Assembly (NCBI GenBank): GCA_964354225.1
Contig: CAYGZC010000133.1
Coordinates: 1-18,528, forward strand
DNA: 18,528 bases
DNA from: CAYGZC01 sp964354225
GTDB taxonomy: Bacteria; Bacteroidota; Ignavibacteria; UBA10030; SZUA-254
Direction of reading: 5' to 3'
The notes under the pieces were generated by a model, which did not search any database, was not told where the DNA came from, and saw nothing but the letters and a program-made list of their open reading frames with translations. Of the stretch, positions 6,269 through 14,311 are shown piece by piece. A program made the position numbers and the translations under genes. The number at the start of each line of letters is the position of its first letter. Position 1 is the first letter of the stretch.

Positions 6269-6673
6269 CTTTTTCAGAAGCTCTTGATGCACATCGGTCC
6301 ACCTTGATGATATTTCGAGAAAAGTACGTTCATCTCCTTCTAGCGGTACACCGCTAGAAATCTCTGTATTTTCAAAAACCCTGCGATCCGGCTTTATCAA
6401 AGTGAAAGCAATGATCTTCTTAATCTCAATTGTAGTATAAATATAACCAACGCTTTTATATTTATAATATACGGTTATCTTATCGTCCGATTTGCGGCAC
6501 ATAAAATACCCGAATGGCACCTTCCCCCATTTGCCCGAAATGGACTTCTCGTAATACTCTTCTTCTATAACTTGCCGAGAACAGACGTAATCAAATGCCA
6601 TATTTTCAAGCTTAGAATATAATTCCATCAGATTACTGCTGCGATATAATATATCTCTTCCAGCTAATATCAT
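6233..6673 (-). CDS. Hypothetical protein with palindrome-encoded SSGVPLEG, 146 aa
   Basis: The protein looks soluble and alpha/beta. It begins MILAGRDILYRSSNLMELYS, has a middle of alternating strands (DDKITVYYKYKSVGYIYTTI) and ends in a helical charged tail (HQELLKKLEPKDEE). A palindrome (6338-6359) encodes SSGVPLEG in what looks like a loop between strand-rich and helical parts. I see no catalytic motif. The start is 41 bp from the divergent zinc-ribbon gene at 6715. Confidence 0.75.
   Translation of the reverse strand: MILAGRDILYRSSNLMELYSKLENMAFDYVCSRQVIEEEYYEKSISGKWGKVPFGYFMCRKSDDKITVYYKYKSVGYIYTTIEIKKIIAFTLIKPDRRVFENTEISSGVPLEGDERTFLEISSRWTDVHQELLKKLEPKDEEDTVA
6338..6359. repeat. In-frame palindrome (22 bp), encodes SSGVPLE
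   Basis: Arms TTCTAGCGGT and ACCGCTAGAA flank the centre AC. Read on the minus strand in the same codon phase as the other coding copies. Confidence 0.85.
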
Positions 6674-6714
6674 TTATTTATTTTAAACAAGTTTAAAAAA
6701 TCAATATAAAATAA

Positions 6715-6918
6715 ATGAGGTGTCATACATGTCAAGCAAAATGTGAAAGACTCTGTTTTGACTGGATGGAATGCCAATCCTGTTATGATGCTGCATATGA
6801 CGCAGAATACAAAAAAGATGAGAGCGTGATCCATTTTCCAGCATTTTGTGGTAATGTATTACTACAAGGTAGCGATATGCTGTTAGACGATTTTGCAGAA
6901 CCAATTCGCGCAAAATAG
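6715..6918 (+). CDS. Small zinc-ribbon protein, 67 aa
   Basis: Cys residues at 3, 6, 10, 14, 20 and 23 include C-x2-C pairs at 3/6 and 20/23. The segment CQSCYDAAYDAEY parallels CISCHSAYDTAYY of the gene at 5472. A palindrome (6846-6867) encodes GNVLLQ in the C-terminal half. The final part is acidic and hydrophobic (SDMLLDDFAEPI). It is probably a zinc-binding paralogue of the proteins at 5201 and 5472, and the last gene before the origin-like inverted repeat. Confidence 0.72.
   Translation: MRCHTCQAKCERLCFDWMECQSCYDAAYDAEYKKDESVIHFPAFCGNVLLQGSDMLLDDFAEPIRAK
6846..6867. repeat. In-frame palindrome (22 bp, one arm mismatch pair), encodes GNVLLQ
   Basis: Arms TTGTGGTAAT and ATTACTACAA flank the centre GT. 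One stem pair is mismatched (GTGG against CTAC). Confidence 0.75.
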
Positions 6919-6947
6919 CCGATTTTGCCATTTTTTTTTTGCCGTCG

Positions 6948-7260
6948 GTGCTTTAAAGCACTAGCCTTTTGATCACTGAAATTACGAGTTGATCTCGCTA
7001 TAACCACACCTCTAGAGCCATTACGCCATGATTCTATAAAACCCCTTAGTGATGCATCACTAAGAAGAGATCCTTCTAGAAACACTGGTAGAATCGTTTT
7101 TGGAAAAACCTCCATTTATACTATATAACCCGAGGTTTTTCCAAAAGCCTTTTGAGGCCTGTTTTTAGAAGAATCTCTCGTATTTTTAGAACCATGGCGC
7201 AATGAGTCTGGAGGTGTAGTTATAATGAGATCATCTCGTAATTTCAGCGATCAAAAGGCC
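6948..7260. other. Large imperfect inverted repeat with AT-rich centre; candidate replication origin
   Basis: The left arm (about 6964-7110) and right arm (about 7131-7260) are reverse complements over roughly 130 bp with scattered mismatches. The outer ends read GCCTTTTGATC and the inner ends GGAAAAACCTC. The centre contains TATACTATATAACC (7117-7130). A 14 bp palindrome (GTGCTTTAAAGCAC, 6948-6961) sits just outside. The element ends 108 bp upstream of the primase/origin-binding-type helicase gene. Herpesvirus oriL and oriS have this same plan of inverted binding sites around an AT-rich spacer. A replication-origin role here is inference. Alternatives are a concatemer-resolution site or a regulatory region. 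No gene is supported in 6919-7367. Confidence 0.6.
7045..7064. repeat. Perfect 20 bp palindrome inside the left arm of the origin-like element
   Basis: Arm CTTAGTGATG followed by its reverse complement. It is absent from the corresponding place in the right arm (around 7168-7178), so one arm has gained or lost it. An identical copy lies at 15754-15773. Confidence 0.85.
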
Positions 7261-7367
7261 ATCACATAAATGCAGGAAAACTGATTAAAAAAACTGATTT
7301 AGCAAAAAAAAATACCCACATCACATAAAAATTAATTTCGTCCACAAGATTTAAAAAACTCATTAAA

Positions 7368-10300
7368 ATGCTCAAATTCGAAGAAGTTCTTACGATTTTG
7401 TTCACGAAACCAAAATTCATGCAATCTGTAAACAATGGATGGCTTGCGAAGATTTCGCAAACAGGACCTCGCACTGTTCACTGTGAATATTTTAAAGGGG
7501 GAAAAAAAGGTTTAGATTTAAATAATTATATGGCTGCATGCATTTTTGTTCCTTTAAAATGCGAGATCGTGCCATCTAAACCTGTTTATAAAGTAATCCG
7601 CGGAAAGCTCGAATGCGTATATAAACCTGTTATATCGCAAATTGCCACTGCGTGCGAAATTACAGTAAATCGCGAAACTATAAAACCTGTTATATCGCAA
7701 ATTGCATGTGAAACTATAAAACCAGTTACATGCATTCAAGCTCATACTGACCTTTTAGTGCCAAAACGAGCAAAAGTCATTTCACCAAAAAAAGCGACTG
7801 TAATTACAAAAGTAATGCAAAAGACAGAATCCATTACTATGGCAATAAAAACAGAAGAGGCTGGGCCAATATATACTGTCAGCATGATGGAGAATCGATT
7901 AAGTGAAAAGGCATCAGGCGAAGGGGTGGAAGGAATTGATTATCGGCTTGTGAAGAAAACGCGTCCTGCTACAGAAGAAGAATTAGCAGAACGCGAATTG
8001 AATAAATCATTAACCGGCGGTCATGTGAAAACGCATACTAATTATTACGAGAAAGTGCCGATCGCGAAAAATATTACTTTTATCCCAGCCGTCATAAAAG
8101 AGAAGTCAATTAAGCAATTCATGGAAACCACTGAGAAAGTGGAAAAACTTTGGCTTATGCCTGGTAAAATGCAAATGGCCAATTGTCCATATAAACCACA
8201 AAATATTGAATATGGTGAATTTGATCCAATTGAAAATACGGCCAAAAATGCATTAACTCTTATAGGATCTAAAAATAAATCATTTCCAGTTGCTTTTGGA
8301 GAGATGCAATTAGGCTCTTTAGCTAGAAGATGGTGTATGGCACAACCAAGTGATGTATTTGCAAATCATACAGACAAAGCTTATCATGAAGTGATAAATA
8401 CCTCTTGCAACTTTTTTGTGGATATTGACAAAGCCATTTTTGAAAATAACAAAGAGAGAATAGATTATATAAACGGACTTGGCAATAATTTCGAAAGGCT
8501 TTTTAAATATTATTATGATGAGACGCCGTTTGTCGTAGAATATGCAAATGATTTAGAGTTTACTATGGTTATCAGCAAGTCTTCGAAAACAGAATCTTAT
8601 CATATAATTTTTCAAGTCACATTAAACGGCAAAAGAATAGTATGTCCATCAGCTTCTTTCCAAAGACGTTTTTGGAGTTTTTACAAAAAGGCCTTTGAAG
8701 ATAAATATATTGATTTGGAGGTATATCGTGTCAATGCACAATTGAGATATGCTGGAATTAAAGCAGGAGAGGATAGCTATTTATATCGCGAAAATAAGTT
8801 GGTGTCTATAGAGTTGAAATTGGCCGAGCTTGGATTAGCAAGAATATTCAAGACAGTACCCGAAGATTTTATCGTGACTTCCTTTGGGAGTGAATTACGT
8901 AGACCATCTTTTGAATTATCCCGAAAGAAAGTGAAATATTACTCCGAGTACGAACAATTACAAATGTTAAACTATATGGATCATTCCCAACTTCGTGAAA
9001 TGAAAAGAGAAATATGGATATCTGCAGTATCTAATATCTTTCATTTCTTTCATACCTTAGCATATCCAAAACGAGTTCAATTAGTGCTTGATTTCTGCAG
9101 AGCAAGGGGTTATACAGCAGAAAAATATGATCAAGAGAATAAAGACATTTGTTTATATTGGCACAACGAAAAACGTAATTATCATTATGATTTAGAAGAC
9201 ATGAAAACGTTTTTTAAGCCAGCTATATTTGAAAGTGAAAAGATCAACATGCCTGAGGTTATTTATCCGGATGATTTTAGAGTCCTTTGTGTTCGCTCCG
9301 GAACGAATACAAAGAAGACCACTAACTTCATAAATAAATTCAGGGATGCAAAGGTCTTTTATATTTCATATAGATGCTCGCTTGCACGCGAAATTATTGA
9401 CAATGCCGAATTCCAAGGTATTAAGATAGCGCACTATAAAGATGAAATAGATTTATCAAATCCTCCGCAACATTTAGTATGCCAATTAGAATCCGTTTAC
9501 AAATTCGAGAATATTATAGGACATTATGATTATGTATTTTGCGACGAAAGCGAAGCCCTTATTGGGCAATTGGAACACTTTCATAATACCAATGCAAAGT
9601 GCTTTAATATATTACAAAGAATGATGACAAGAATCATGTTGGAAAAAAAAGTAGTATTTGTATCGGCTAATTTATCAGATGAGACACTCAATTTTATAAA
9701 ATACTATGGCATTACAGATATAAAATATATTGAAAATACTAAATTAGATAAAGAAGGCTGGACTGCTCATATATATAAATCTGCATCGGTTTTTGAAGAT
9801 AAGCTTTTGAAATTGGCTAGTGAAGGTAAAAAGCTTTGTATTGCAATGAATTCAAAGAAGACTGCATATGATATCTGCGATTCTTTGAATCCCAAATTTA
9901 ATGAAGAATATATAAATGAATTAGAATCAAGATTAGAAAAGCAATTGACCGTTTATGGCAAAGTCCTTTTATTGTCGGCCAATACATTGCCTGTATCTCC
10001 GTCTGAATGGGATCAATATGATCACGTTATATATACTCCTTCTATTGAGGCTGGCGTTAATTTTGTAAAACCAGATCACTTTGATCATATCTGCGGATAC
10101 TTTATAAGTACATCCAGTTCATATGCAGCTTGTTATCAACAACTATTTCGTTGCCGTAATCCGAAAAGTAAAGAGATGCATATTTATGTAGAACGCGGGC
10201 AATTCTTAGAATCACAAGACTATTTTTCTGAACGCTCCGCGCAAATAGAAATGAAGTTAAAATTTCAAGATCAATTCAAGAAATCCGTCTATGACCCTAC

Positions 10301-11072
10301 TGCAGAGAAATATAGCGATCCATTGTCAAAGGCCATGACAATGCATAAGCTATTACTTCAACACAGTAGATATAGCTTCGGACTTCTTTTTCAAAAAGAA
10401 TTGCGTAAATGCGGAATCCATACAATGTCTGTTGAAGGCTCATTGCCTGTTATTGAAAGAGATTCGAGAAAGTACTTTCAATTTATCGTTAGCAATTTAA
10501 CAAGAGATGTGCAATCAGTCAGCGATATCAAATCAGCTTTGAAAGAATTGGAAATAGATTATGATGATATTCACCTCTTTGAGAAATCCAAGCTCTTTTT
10601 AGTATTAGATCGGCTCGTAACATATTATAAGATTCAAAATAAAGTAATTATTCATTCCAATACAGAAGCCTTGATTTACGAATTTAAAAAGAGATTTAAT
10701 AATAAGCCTATATGTAGTTCTTCTTTTCGCTCTTGGGTCGGCGAAAGATGGGACCGTTTTGGAATCCGCACATGCAATAAAGAGACCTTTTTGAAAAAGA
10801 AAGATGGCTATATGCATATGACTTTTAATTCATTTCTTCGCCGCGGTTTTTATGAAATACGTGAAGGACGCTTATTAAGATGTGATGCAGAGCTTATTGA
10901 ACTTATCGAGACCGTCAAAAAAAACCACACAAAGCGCTTATCGGGATTTAATGGATTCAGCCGATTTAATATCAAAAAAATAAAAGCCAATAACCTTGAA
11001 TCTGCAAATGATATAAAAGAACTTGAAAAATTGGCCGGTATAACAGAACAAGAATATGATGATCCATATTAA
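7368..11072 (+). CDS. AEP primase fused to an origin-binding-protein-like SF2 helicase, 1234 aa
   Basis: The N-terminal 330 residues are unassigned and contain a duplicated KPVISQIA motif (about 86 and 106). The primase core shows the three AEP motifs in order: FFVDID (D352, D354), SSKTESYHIIF (H412) and a DLEVY strand (D449) followed by RYAGIKAG. The helicase part shows a Walker A-like RSGTNTKKTT (about 643-652), a DESE motif II (726-729) in a YDYVFCDESEALIGQLEHF context very like herpesvirus UL9-type proteins, and a motif VI-like QQLFRCR (about 924-930). The C-terminal 250 residues are unassigned. This fits a replication initiator that unwinds the origin and makes primers. No polymerase gene is seen, so DNA synthesis would depend on a host or helper enzyme. 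Its start follows an A-rich leader, and its stop overlaps the opposing fibre gene by 4 bp. Confidence 0.85.
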   Translation: MLKFEEVLTILFTKPKFMQSVNNGWLAKISQTGPRTVHCEYFKGGKKGLDLNNYMAACIFVPLKCEIVPSKPVYKVIRGKLECVYKPVISQIATACEITVNRETIKPVISQIACETIKPVTCIQAHTDLLVPKRAKVISPKKATVITKVMQKTESITMAIKTEEAGPIYTVSMMENRLSEKASGEGVEGIDYRLVKKTRPATEEELAERELNKSLTGGHVKTHTNYYEKVPIAKNITFIPAVIKEKSIKQFMETTEKVEKLWLMPGKMQMANCPYKPQNIEYGEFDPIENTAKNALTLIGSKNKSFPVAFGEMQLGSLARRWCMAQPSDVFANHTDKAYHEVINTSCNFFVDIDKAIFENNKERIDYINGLGNNFERLFKYYYDETPFVVEYANDLEFTMVISKSSKTESYHIIFQVTLNGKRIVCPSASFQRRFWSFYKKAFEDKYIDLEVYRVNAQLRYAGIKAGEDSYLYRENKLVSIELKLAELGLARIFKTVPEDFIVTSFGSELRRPSFELSRKKVKYYSEYEQLQMLNYMDHSQLREMKREIWISAVSNIFHFFHTLAYPKRVQLVLDFCRARGYTAEKYDQENKDICLYWHNEKRNYHYDLEDMKTFFKPAIFESEKINMPEVIYPDDFRVLCVRSGTNTKKTTNFINKFRDAKVFYISYRCSLAREIIDNAEFQGIKIAHYKDEIDLSNPPQHLVCQLESVYKFENIIGHYDYVFCDESEALIGQLEHFHNTNAKCFNILQRMMTRIMLEKKVVFVSANLSDETLNFIKYYGITDIKYIENTKLDKEGWTAHIYKSASVFEDKLLKLASEGKKLCIAMNSKKTAYDICDSLNPKFNEEYINELESRLEKQLTVYGKVLLLSANTLPVSPSEWDQYDHVIYTPSIEAGVNFVKPDHFDHICGYFISTSSSYAACYQQLFRCRNPKSKEMHIYVERGQFLESQDYFSERSAQIEMKLKFQDQFKKSVYDPTAEKYSDPLSKAMTMHKLLLQHSRYSFGLLFQKELRKCGIHTMSVEGSLPVIERDSRKYFQFIVSNLTRDVQSVSDIKSALKELEIDYDDIHLFEKSKLFLVLDRLVTYYKIQNKVIIHSNTEALIYEFKKRFNNKPICSSSFRSWVGERWDRFGIRTCNKETFLKKKDGYMHMTFNSFLRRGFYEIREGRLLRCDAELIELIETVKKNHTKRLSGFNGFSRFNIKKIKANNLESANDIKELEKLAGITEQEYDDPY
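7623..7705. repeat. Direct repeat within the primase-helicase N-terminus
   Basis: The string AAACCTGTTATATCGCAAAT occurs at about 7623 and again at about 7683, 60 bp apart and in frame, giving the duplicated KPVISQI peptide. A shorter third echo (ATAAAACCAGTTAC, IKPVT) follows at about 7717. This is a recent in-frame tandem duplication in the unassigned N-terminal region. Confidence 0.8.
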
Positions 11073-13237
11073 ACAAAGCTAATATCAACGCTATATGGGC
11101 ATCCAGTGAAGCTAAAATCTGCCGGATTTGTTCCGGTAATTGTGTGAGTTATATTATTCAACCCATTTAACAGAAGCACGCCTGTATTAATCAAATTCTG
11201 ATAATTCAAAATCCTCTTTTGGGAAAACATATAATAACCATCCTTTTGCCCGTTCCCGCATTTCACAGGGATGGTCATAACTATATTACCATTTAATAAA
11301 ACGCTAATATCCGCAGATCGCACATTGTTAATTGAAATCCAATGTGAACGAACGTCAATACAAACATCCTTTCCAAATCCGAAGTATTCCCAACTTAATG
11401 TTGGTGGCGCACCGATTCCACTAAAGTAAAACGAAGGCGCATAAGTTGGCTTATAATAGTTTTGCGTATTAGTAATCAAGCTGGCCGTATTCAATATAGT
11501 AACTATTTTATCATTTGCCGAGAAGTCTTTCACAGCCCATTTAAAGAATTGCGATGAACCCCCGCCAATCGCAGATTCGAAAGATAATACGATTGCCCCG
11601 AAAGAACTTGCTGGCCTATAAATGCTTAAATTAACCAGATTCTTGAAGAATGCCGAGGCAGGGTTATTTCCGCTACAGCTCAATGGTTTTATTAATAAAC
11701 GGGTATTCAAAGCGATGGATTCTAAATACGATTTATTAACTTGAAAAGTCCACTTGCCCGAAAACGATTCTAAAGTGGCCGTGGTATTTGCTTCATATAA
11801 CTCCACATCGAATTGCCAATTTTGCGATCCTAAATTCACTAAGTCACTTCTATAAAAATCAACTGTATAACCCGCTGATCCTGAAAGAGTGATTTGCCCT
11901 TTTTGCGAGTTCTTATTATATGGTGCAATAATACCACGTGATGATACACTGTCGAATGATAAAATCATATTATCTCGGCCTGCTAGCGAGGTATTGCTGT
12001 AATTATAAGAAATGTTATTAGCAAAACTTAAATTGCATCCTTGCAAGACCAATCTATTATTGACCGAGCCGGGCGTTAATCCTGTTATAACCCTATCCAC
12101 GGTTGTAAATTGGCCATCTGAATTATATATATTCGTGGAGGGACTGACTGAAGGAACGTATTTTATAACTTGCCCGGTATTTAAAAGCCCGAGCGTATAT
12201 ATAGGGGTATCTACGGCGACATTCGTGGCTTGAATAATACTATTAATTTGTAAATTAGTAGCATTTAAACTCGAGGGGGAAATAGCATTATTCATGCTGA
12301 TCGTTATAGTATTGGGCTGCGATGATGCCGCTAAATTGCCATCTGTTAATATACTTTTAAATTCCACATTGTTGGATAGAATCTGTTTATATAAACCGAG
12401 GCCTGATCCTATATTTGAAAATGTATATGGAATTCCTGCCGTGCTTTTTATAACTTGATTTGACGCATTCAAAGCCAGCGTATAGACTTCTGTGCCGGTG
12501 CTAAGATTTGGCAAAGCCAAAGTGGAAGCATTAACTGATAAATTTGCATTGGATAAAACGGTTGGATTTATAGAAGTATTCAATTGCAGCGTAAGATCAT
12601 CCGTGCCTGGCAATATATTGATATTCGCGTCTGATTTCAAACTATATAAGTTCCATGTATTATTCACACGGTTTTTAATAAAAGAAGTTCCTGTCCCAAC
12701 ACTTTGGATATTATATGGAGAAGTAGCCATCAATTTGCCATTGTTATTCAAACAGCAAAGTGACAAGGGGCTGGCCAGATCGTTTAATGACCAATACCAT
12801 TCGGCCGTAAGCCCATCAATGCTCATAATAGATTGATCACCGCTACCAATTCGCATATTTTTATCAACCCCGTTTGGCAGCATTATATCCATATAGTAAT
12901 CGCCCGCAGCCATTTTAATATAACCACCGCCCGAAAGATTAATACGATCTATATTTGATATAGTACTTTTTAGAGATACACTGCAGGTATCTACAGATTG
13001 TGCCGTATCGATATTGGTTGAGCCTTTTAATGATCGCAGCTTGGCAATAGAAGCCACTGTTTCTTTAAAGATTTGGGCGCCATCTCCCACATTTTGAACA
13101 GCTTCTATATCCGTATCTCCCAAAGTAACATATTCAAACTGGCCATTATTATAGGCCAGCACATCGCCGTTAATAGGACTGCCCGAAATCGGAAATCCAT
13201 CTAAATCGGAAACACTTGCAATAGATTGTGAGTTCAT
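11069..13237 (-). CDS. Fibre / receptor-binding protein with tail-fibre-type repeats, 722 aa
   Basis: Residues about 20-40 (NGDVLAYNNGQFEYVTLGD) match the short repeat common in viral and phage fibres. Three copies of a second fibre repeat follow the pattern V/I-G-x-G, then I/L-x-K, then K/Y-S-L, then D/N-x-x-x-x-x-L/M: about residues 49-90 (NVGDGAQIFKE...), 179-220 (SVGTGTSFIKN...) and 275-316 (NIGSGLGLYKQ...). The last two sit in larger duplicated units of about 95 residues that end in VYTLALNASNQVIK and IYTLGLLNTGQVIK. The C-terminal 350 residues are Ser/Asn/aromatic-rich and beta-type, a likely receptor-binding head. No signal peptide. Probably a trimeric virion fibre. No palindromes fall in this gene. 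Confidence 0.78.
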   Translation of the reverse strand: MNSQSIASVSDLDGFPISGSPINGDVLAYNNGQFEYVTLGDTDIEAVQNVGDGAQIFKETVASIAKLRSLKGSTNIDTAQSVDTCSVSLKSTISNIDRINLSGGGYIKMAAGDYYMDIMLPNGVDKNMRIGSGDQSIMSIDGLTAEWYWSLNDLASPLSLCCLNNNGKLMATSPYNIQSVGTGTSFIKNRVNNTWNLYSLKSDANINILPGTDDLTLQLNTSINPTVLSNANLSVNASTLALPNLSTGTEVYTLALNASNQVIKSTAGIPYTFSNIGSGLGLYKQILSNNVEFKSILTDGNLAASSQPNTITISMNNAISPSSLNATNLQINSIIQATNVAVDTPIYTLGLLNTGQVIKYVPSVSPSTNIYNSDGQFTTVDRVITGLTPGSVNNRLVLQGCNLSFANNISYNYSNTSLAGRDNMILSFDSVSSRGIIAPYNKNSQKGQITLSGSAGYTVDFYRSDLVNLGSQNWQFDVELYEANTTATLESFSGKWTFQVNKSYLESIALNTRLLIKPLSCSGNNPASAFFKNLVNLSIYRPASSFGAIVLSFESAIGGGSSQFFKWAVKDFSANDKIVTILNTASLITNTQNYYKPTYAPSFYFSGIGAPPTLSWEYFGFGKDVCIDVRSHWISINNVRSADISVLLNGNIVMTIPVKCGNGQKDGYYMFSQKRILNYQNLINTGVLLLNGLNNITHTITGTNPADFSFTGCPYSVDISFV

Positions 13238-13264
13238 TTATTTTATGGCTCATATAAAAAGCAA

Positions 13265-13453
13265 ATGGGAATATATACTTTTATAAAACTTGCGTCCAAC
13301 TTATGGACATATAAACAAATGATGATATGGCTCTTTGCTCATCGCCATAAGTTCTACGGCATATTTCATGATCTTCTTAAATATACAATGCGGCTTTATA
13401 ATCGCGCAACGGTTAAACACTTTATTGAGTACAAACGCGAGTATGTATTTTAG
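13265..13453 (+). CDS. Hypothetical small basic protein, 62 aa
   Basis: The product starts MGIYTFIKLASNLWTYKQMM and is rich in Lys, Arg, His and aromatic residues, with possible amphipathic helices. The ATG lies 27 bp from the divergent fibre start, and the leader GGCTCATATAAAAAGCAAATG resembles the AGGCACTATAAAATG family. It fills the gap between the fibre and penton genes. A perfect 16 bp palindrome (arm GTCTTCAT, 13453-13468) begins at the last base of its stop. Family unknown. A second overlapping frame (13335-13541) is less likely. Confidence 0.55.
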   Translation: MGIYTFIKLASNLWTYKQMMIWLFAHRHKFYGIFHDLLKYTMRLYNRATVKHFIEYKREYVF

Positions 13454-13468
13454 TCTTCATATGAAGAC
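13453..13468. repeat. Perfect 16 bp palindrome at a gene end
   Basis: Arm GTCTTCAT and its reverse complement, overlapping the last base of the stop codon at 13453. It is not clearly part of the main family (centre TA rather than a GT/AC/GC type). It could be a 3' end hairpin between this gene and the opposing penton gene. Confidence 0.6.
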
Positions 13469-13531
13469 ATCCAGAAGGTGTGGGATTTGCAAAAAAATAT
13501 GCGTTGTTTTTTTTAATATGCGCGAAGAGTT

Positions 13532-14233
13532 TCAACGATAGCATTGAAATTCAATAATGATGTCCAAGCCGTTCAAATCTACCACGTTATTTTCGGCATC
13601 TAATACCGTAATATCAAATGAAGTCATATCGGTTCCATATGGATATACAGTTTCAAGTTGGTTCTCCTGAACAATCCAGTTAAATGGATTAACTTCGACC
13701 GGCACTGATTGAAAGATGGCAGACCGTTTTGTATTGAAAAAGCTCGGATGATTTGTCAGTTGGGTACTTTGTAAGTATAAATTCGATGTCGCGCTGAAGT
13801 TTAATACGCCGCTTTCTTTCGTTAAAACGGGCCCGAAGTTCTGCAAGCCGAATACTTTCGATAATGAATATGCATGCGGAACATCAGCAATTGTAAAATC
13901 AAATGTGAAAACGGCTGCAGATGAAAACGTATAAGTGTTCTGCACGGTATTATAAAGGATATTAATTGGCACTGCGAGCGATGGAATCACATTACTGTCC
14001 CACCATGATTTGAAGGTTTGAGGGCTATAATTACCAGCTGGAATGTTAAAAAGATCGCCATTTATATCCAACTGTTGCGCTCTGATATTATAATAGCTAA
14101 AAGGGATCGATACTTTGTTAACACGATACGCTGCGATTTGCTCTACAGGCGTTTGAAATTGGTATGTAAATGATGAAGAATTACCGCGGACCCGATCCTT
14201 TCCGTTTACAATTAATAACATTGAACTTAACAT
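13532..14233 (-). CDS. Probable penton / minor capsid protein (single jelly-roll), 233 aa
   Basis: The protein is beta-rich throughout, with an N-terminal LLIVNGKDRVRGNSSSFTYQF then FQTPVEQIAAYRVNKVSIPFSYYNI. That pattern is typical of the first strands in minor capsid proteins of polinton-like viruses and virophages, and the 233-residue length suits a single jelly-roll. It lies divergently beside the major capsid gene, as penton and major capsid genes commonly do in this group. The C-terminus (LDIIIEFQCYR) forms the last strand. The start at 14233 follows a TATCTAAAATG leader, and a second ATG four codons later is an alternative. The assignment rests on pattern and context. Confidence 0.68.
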   Translation of the reverse strand: MLSSMLLIVNGKDRVRGNSSSFTYQFQTPVEQIAAYRVNKVSIPFSYYNIRAQQLDINGDLFNIPAGNYSPQTFKSWWDSNVIPSLAVPINILYNTVQNTYTFSSAAVFTFDFTIADVPHAYSLSKVFGLQNFGPVLTKESGVLNFSATSNLYLQSTQLTNHPSFFNTKRSAIFQSVPVEVNPFNWIVQENQLETVYPYGTDMTSFDITVLDAENNVVDLNGLDIIIEFQCYR

Positions 14234-14277
14234 TTTAGATACTTTTCGAAATGTTTATGGGATTAATATATTTTATC

Positions 14278-14311
14278 GAAATACTTTTCGGAGATATCTA
14301 AAAAACAAATG
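14278..14311 (+). promoter_or_regulatory. Degenerate palindrome leader before the major capsid gene
   Basis: The imperfect palindrome CGAAATACTTTTCG (14278-14291) is followed by GAGATATCTAAAAAACAAATG at the capsid start. A similar half-element (TTTCGAAATG, 14255-14264) faces the divergent penton gene. This extends the hairpin-plus-A-rich-leader arrangement to the capsid genes, though less perfectly. Confidence 0.45.

Noticed and set aside
6233..6673. Adenovirus-type maturation protease
   Set aside because: I looked for His, Asp/Glu and Cys in the expected context in this and other unassigned proteins and found no convincing arrangement.
6783..7115. Minus-strand frame of 110 codons through the inverted repeat
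   Set aside because: It crosses the zinc-ribbon gene and the left arm of the repeat. It begins at the AT-rich core, and the arm duplicated near 15.7 kb has no equivalent conserved frame.
13335..13541. Plus-strand frame of 68 codons overlapping the 62-residue gene
   Set aside because: It starts inside the 13265-13453 gene, has no leader motif and extends over the palindrome into the end of the penton gene. The 62-residue frame has the better start context.
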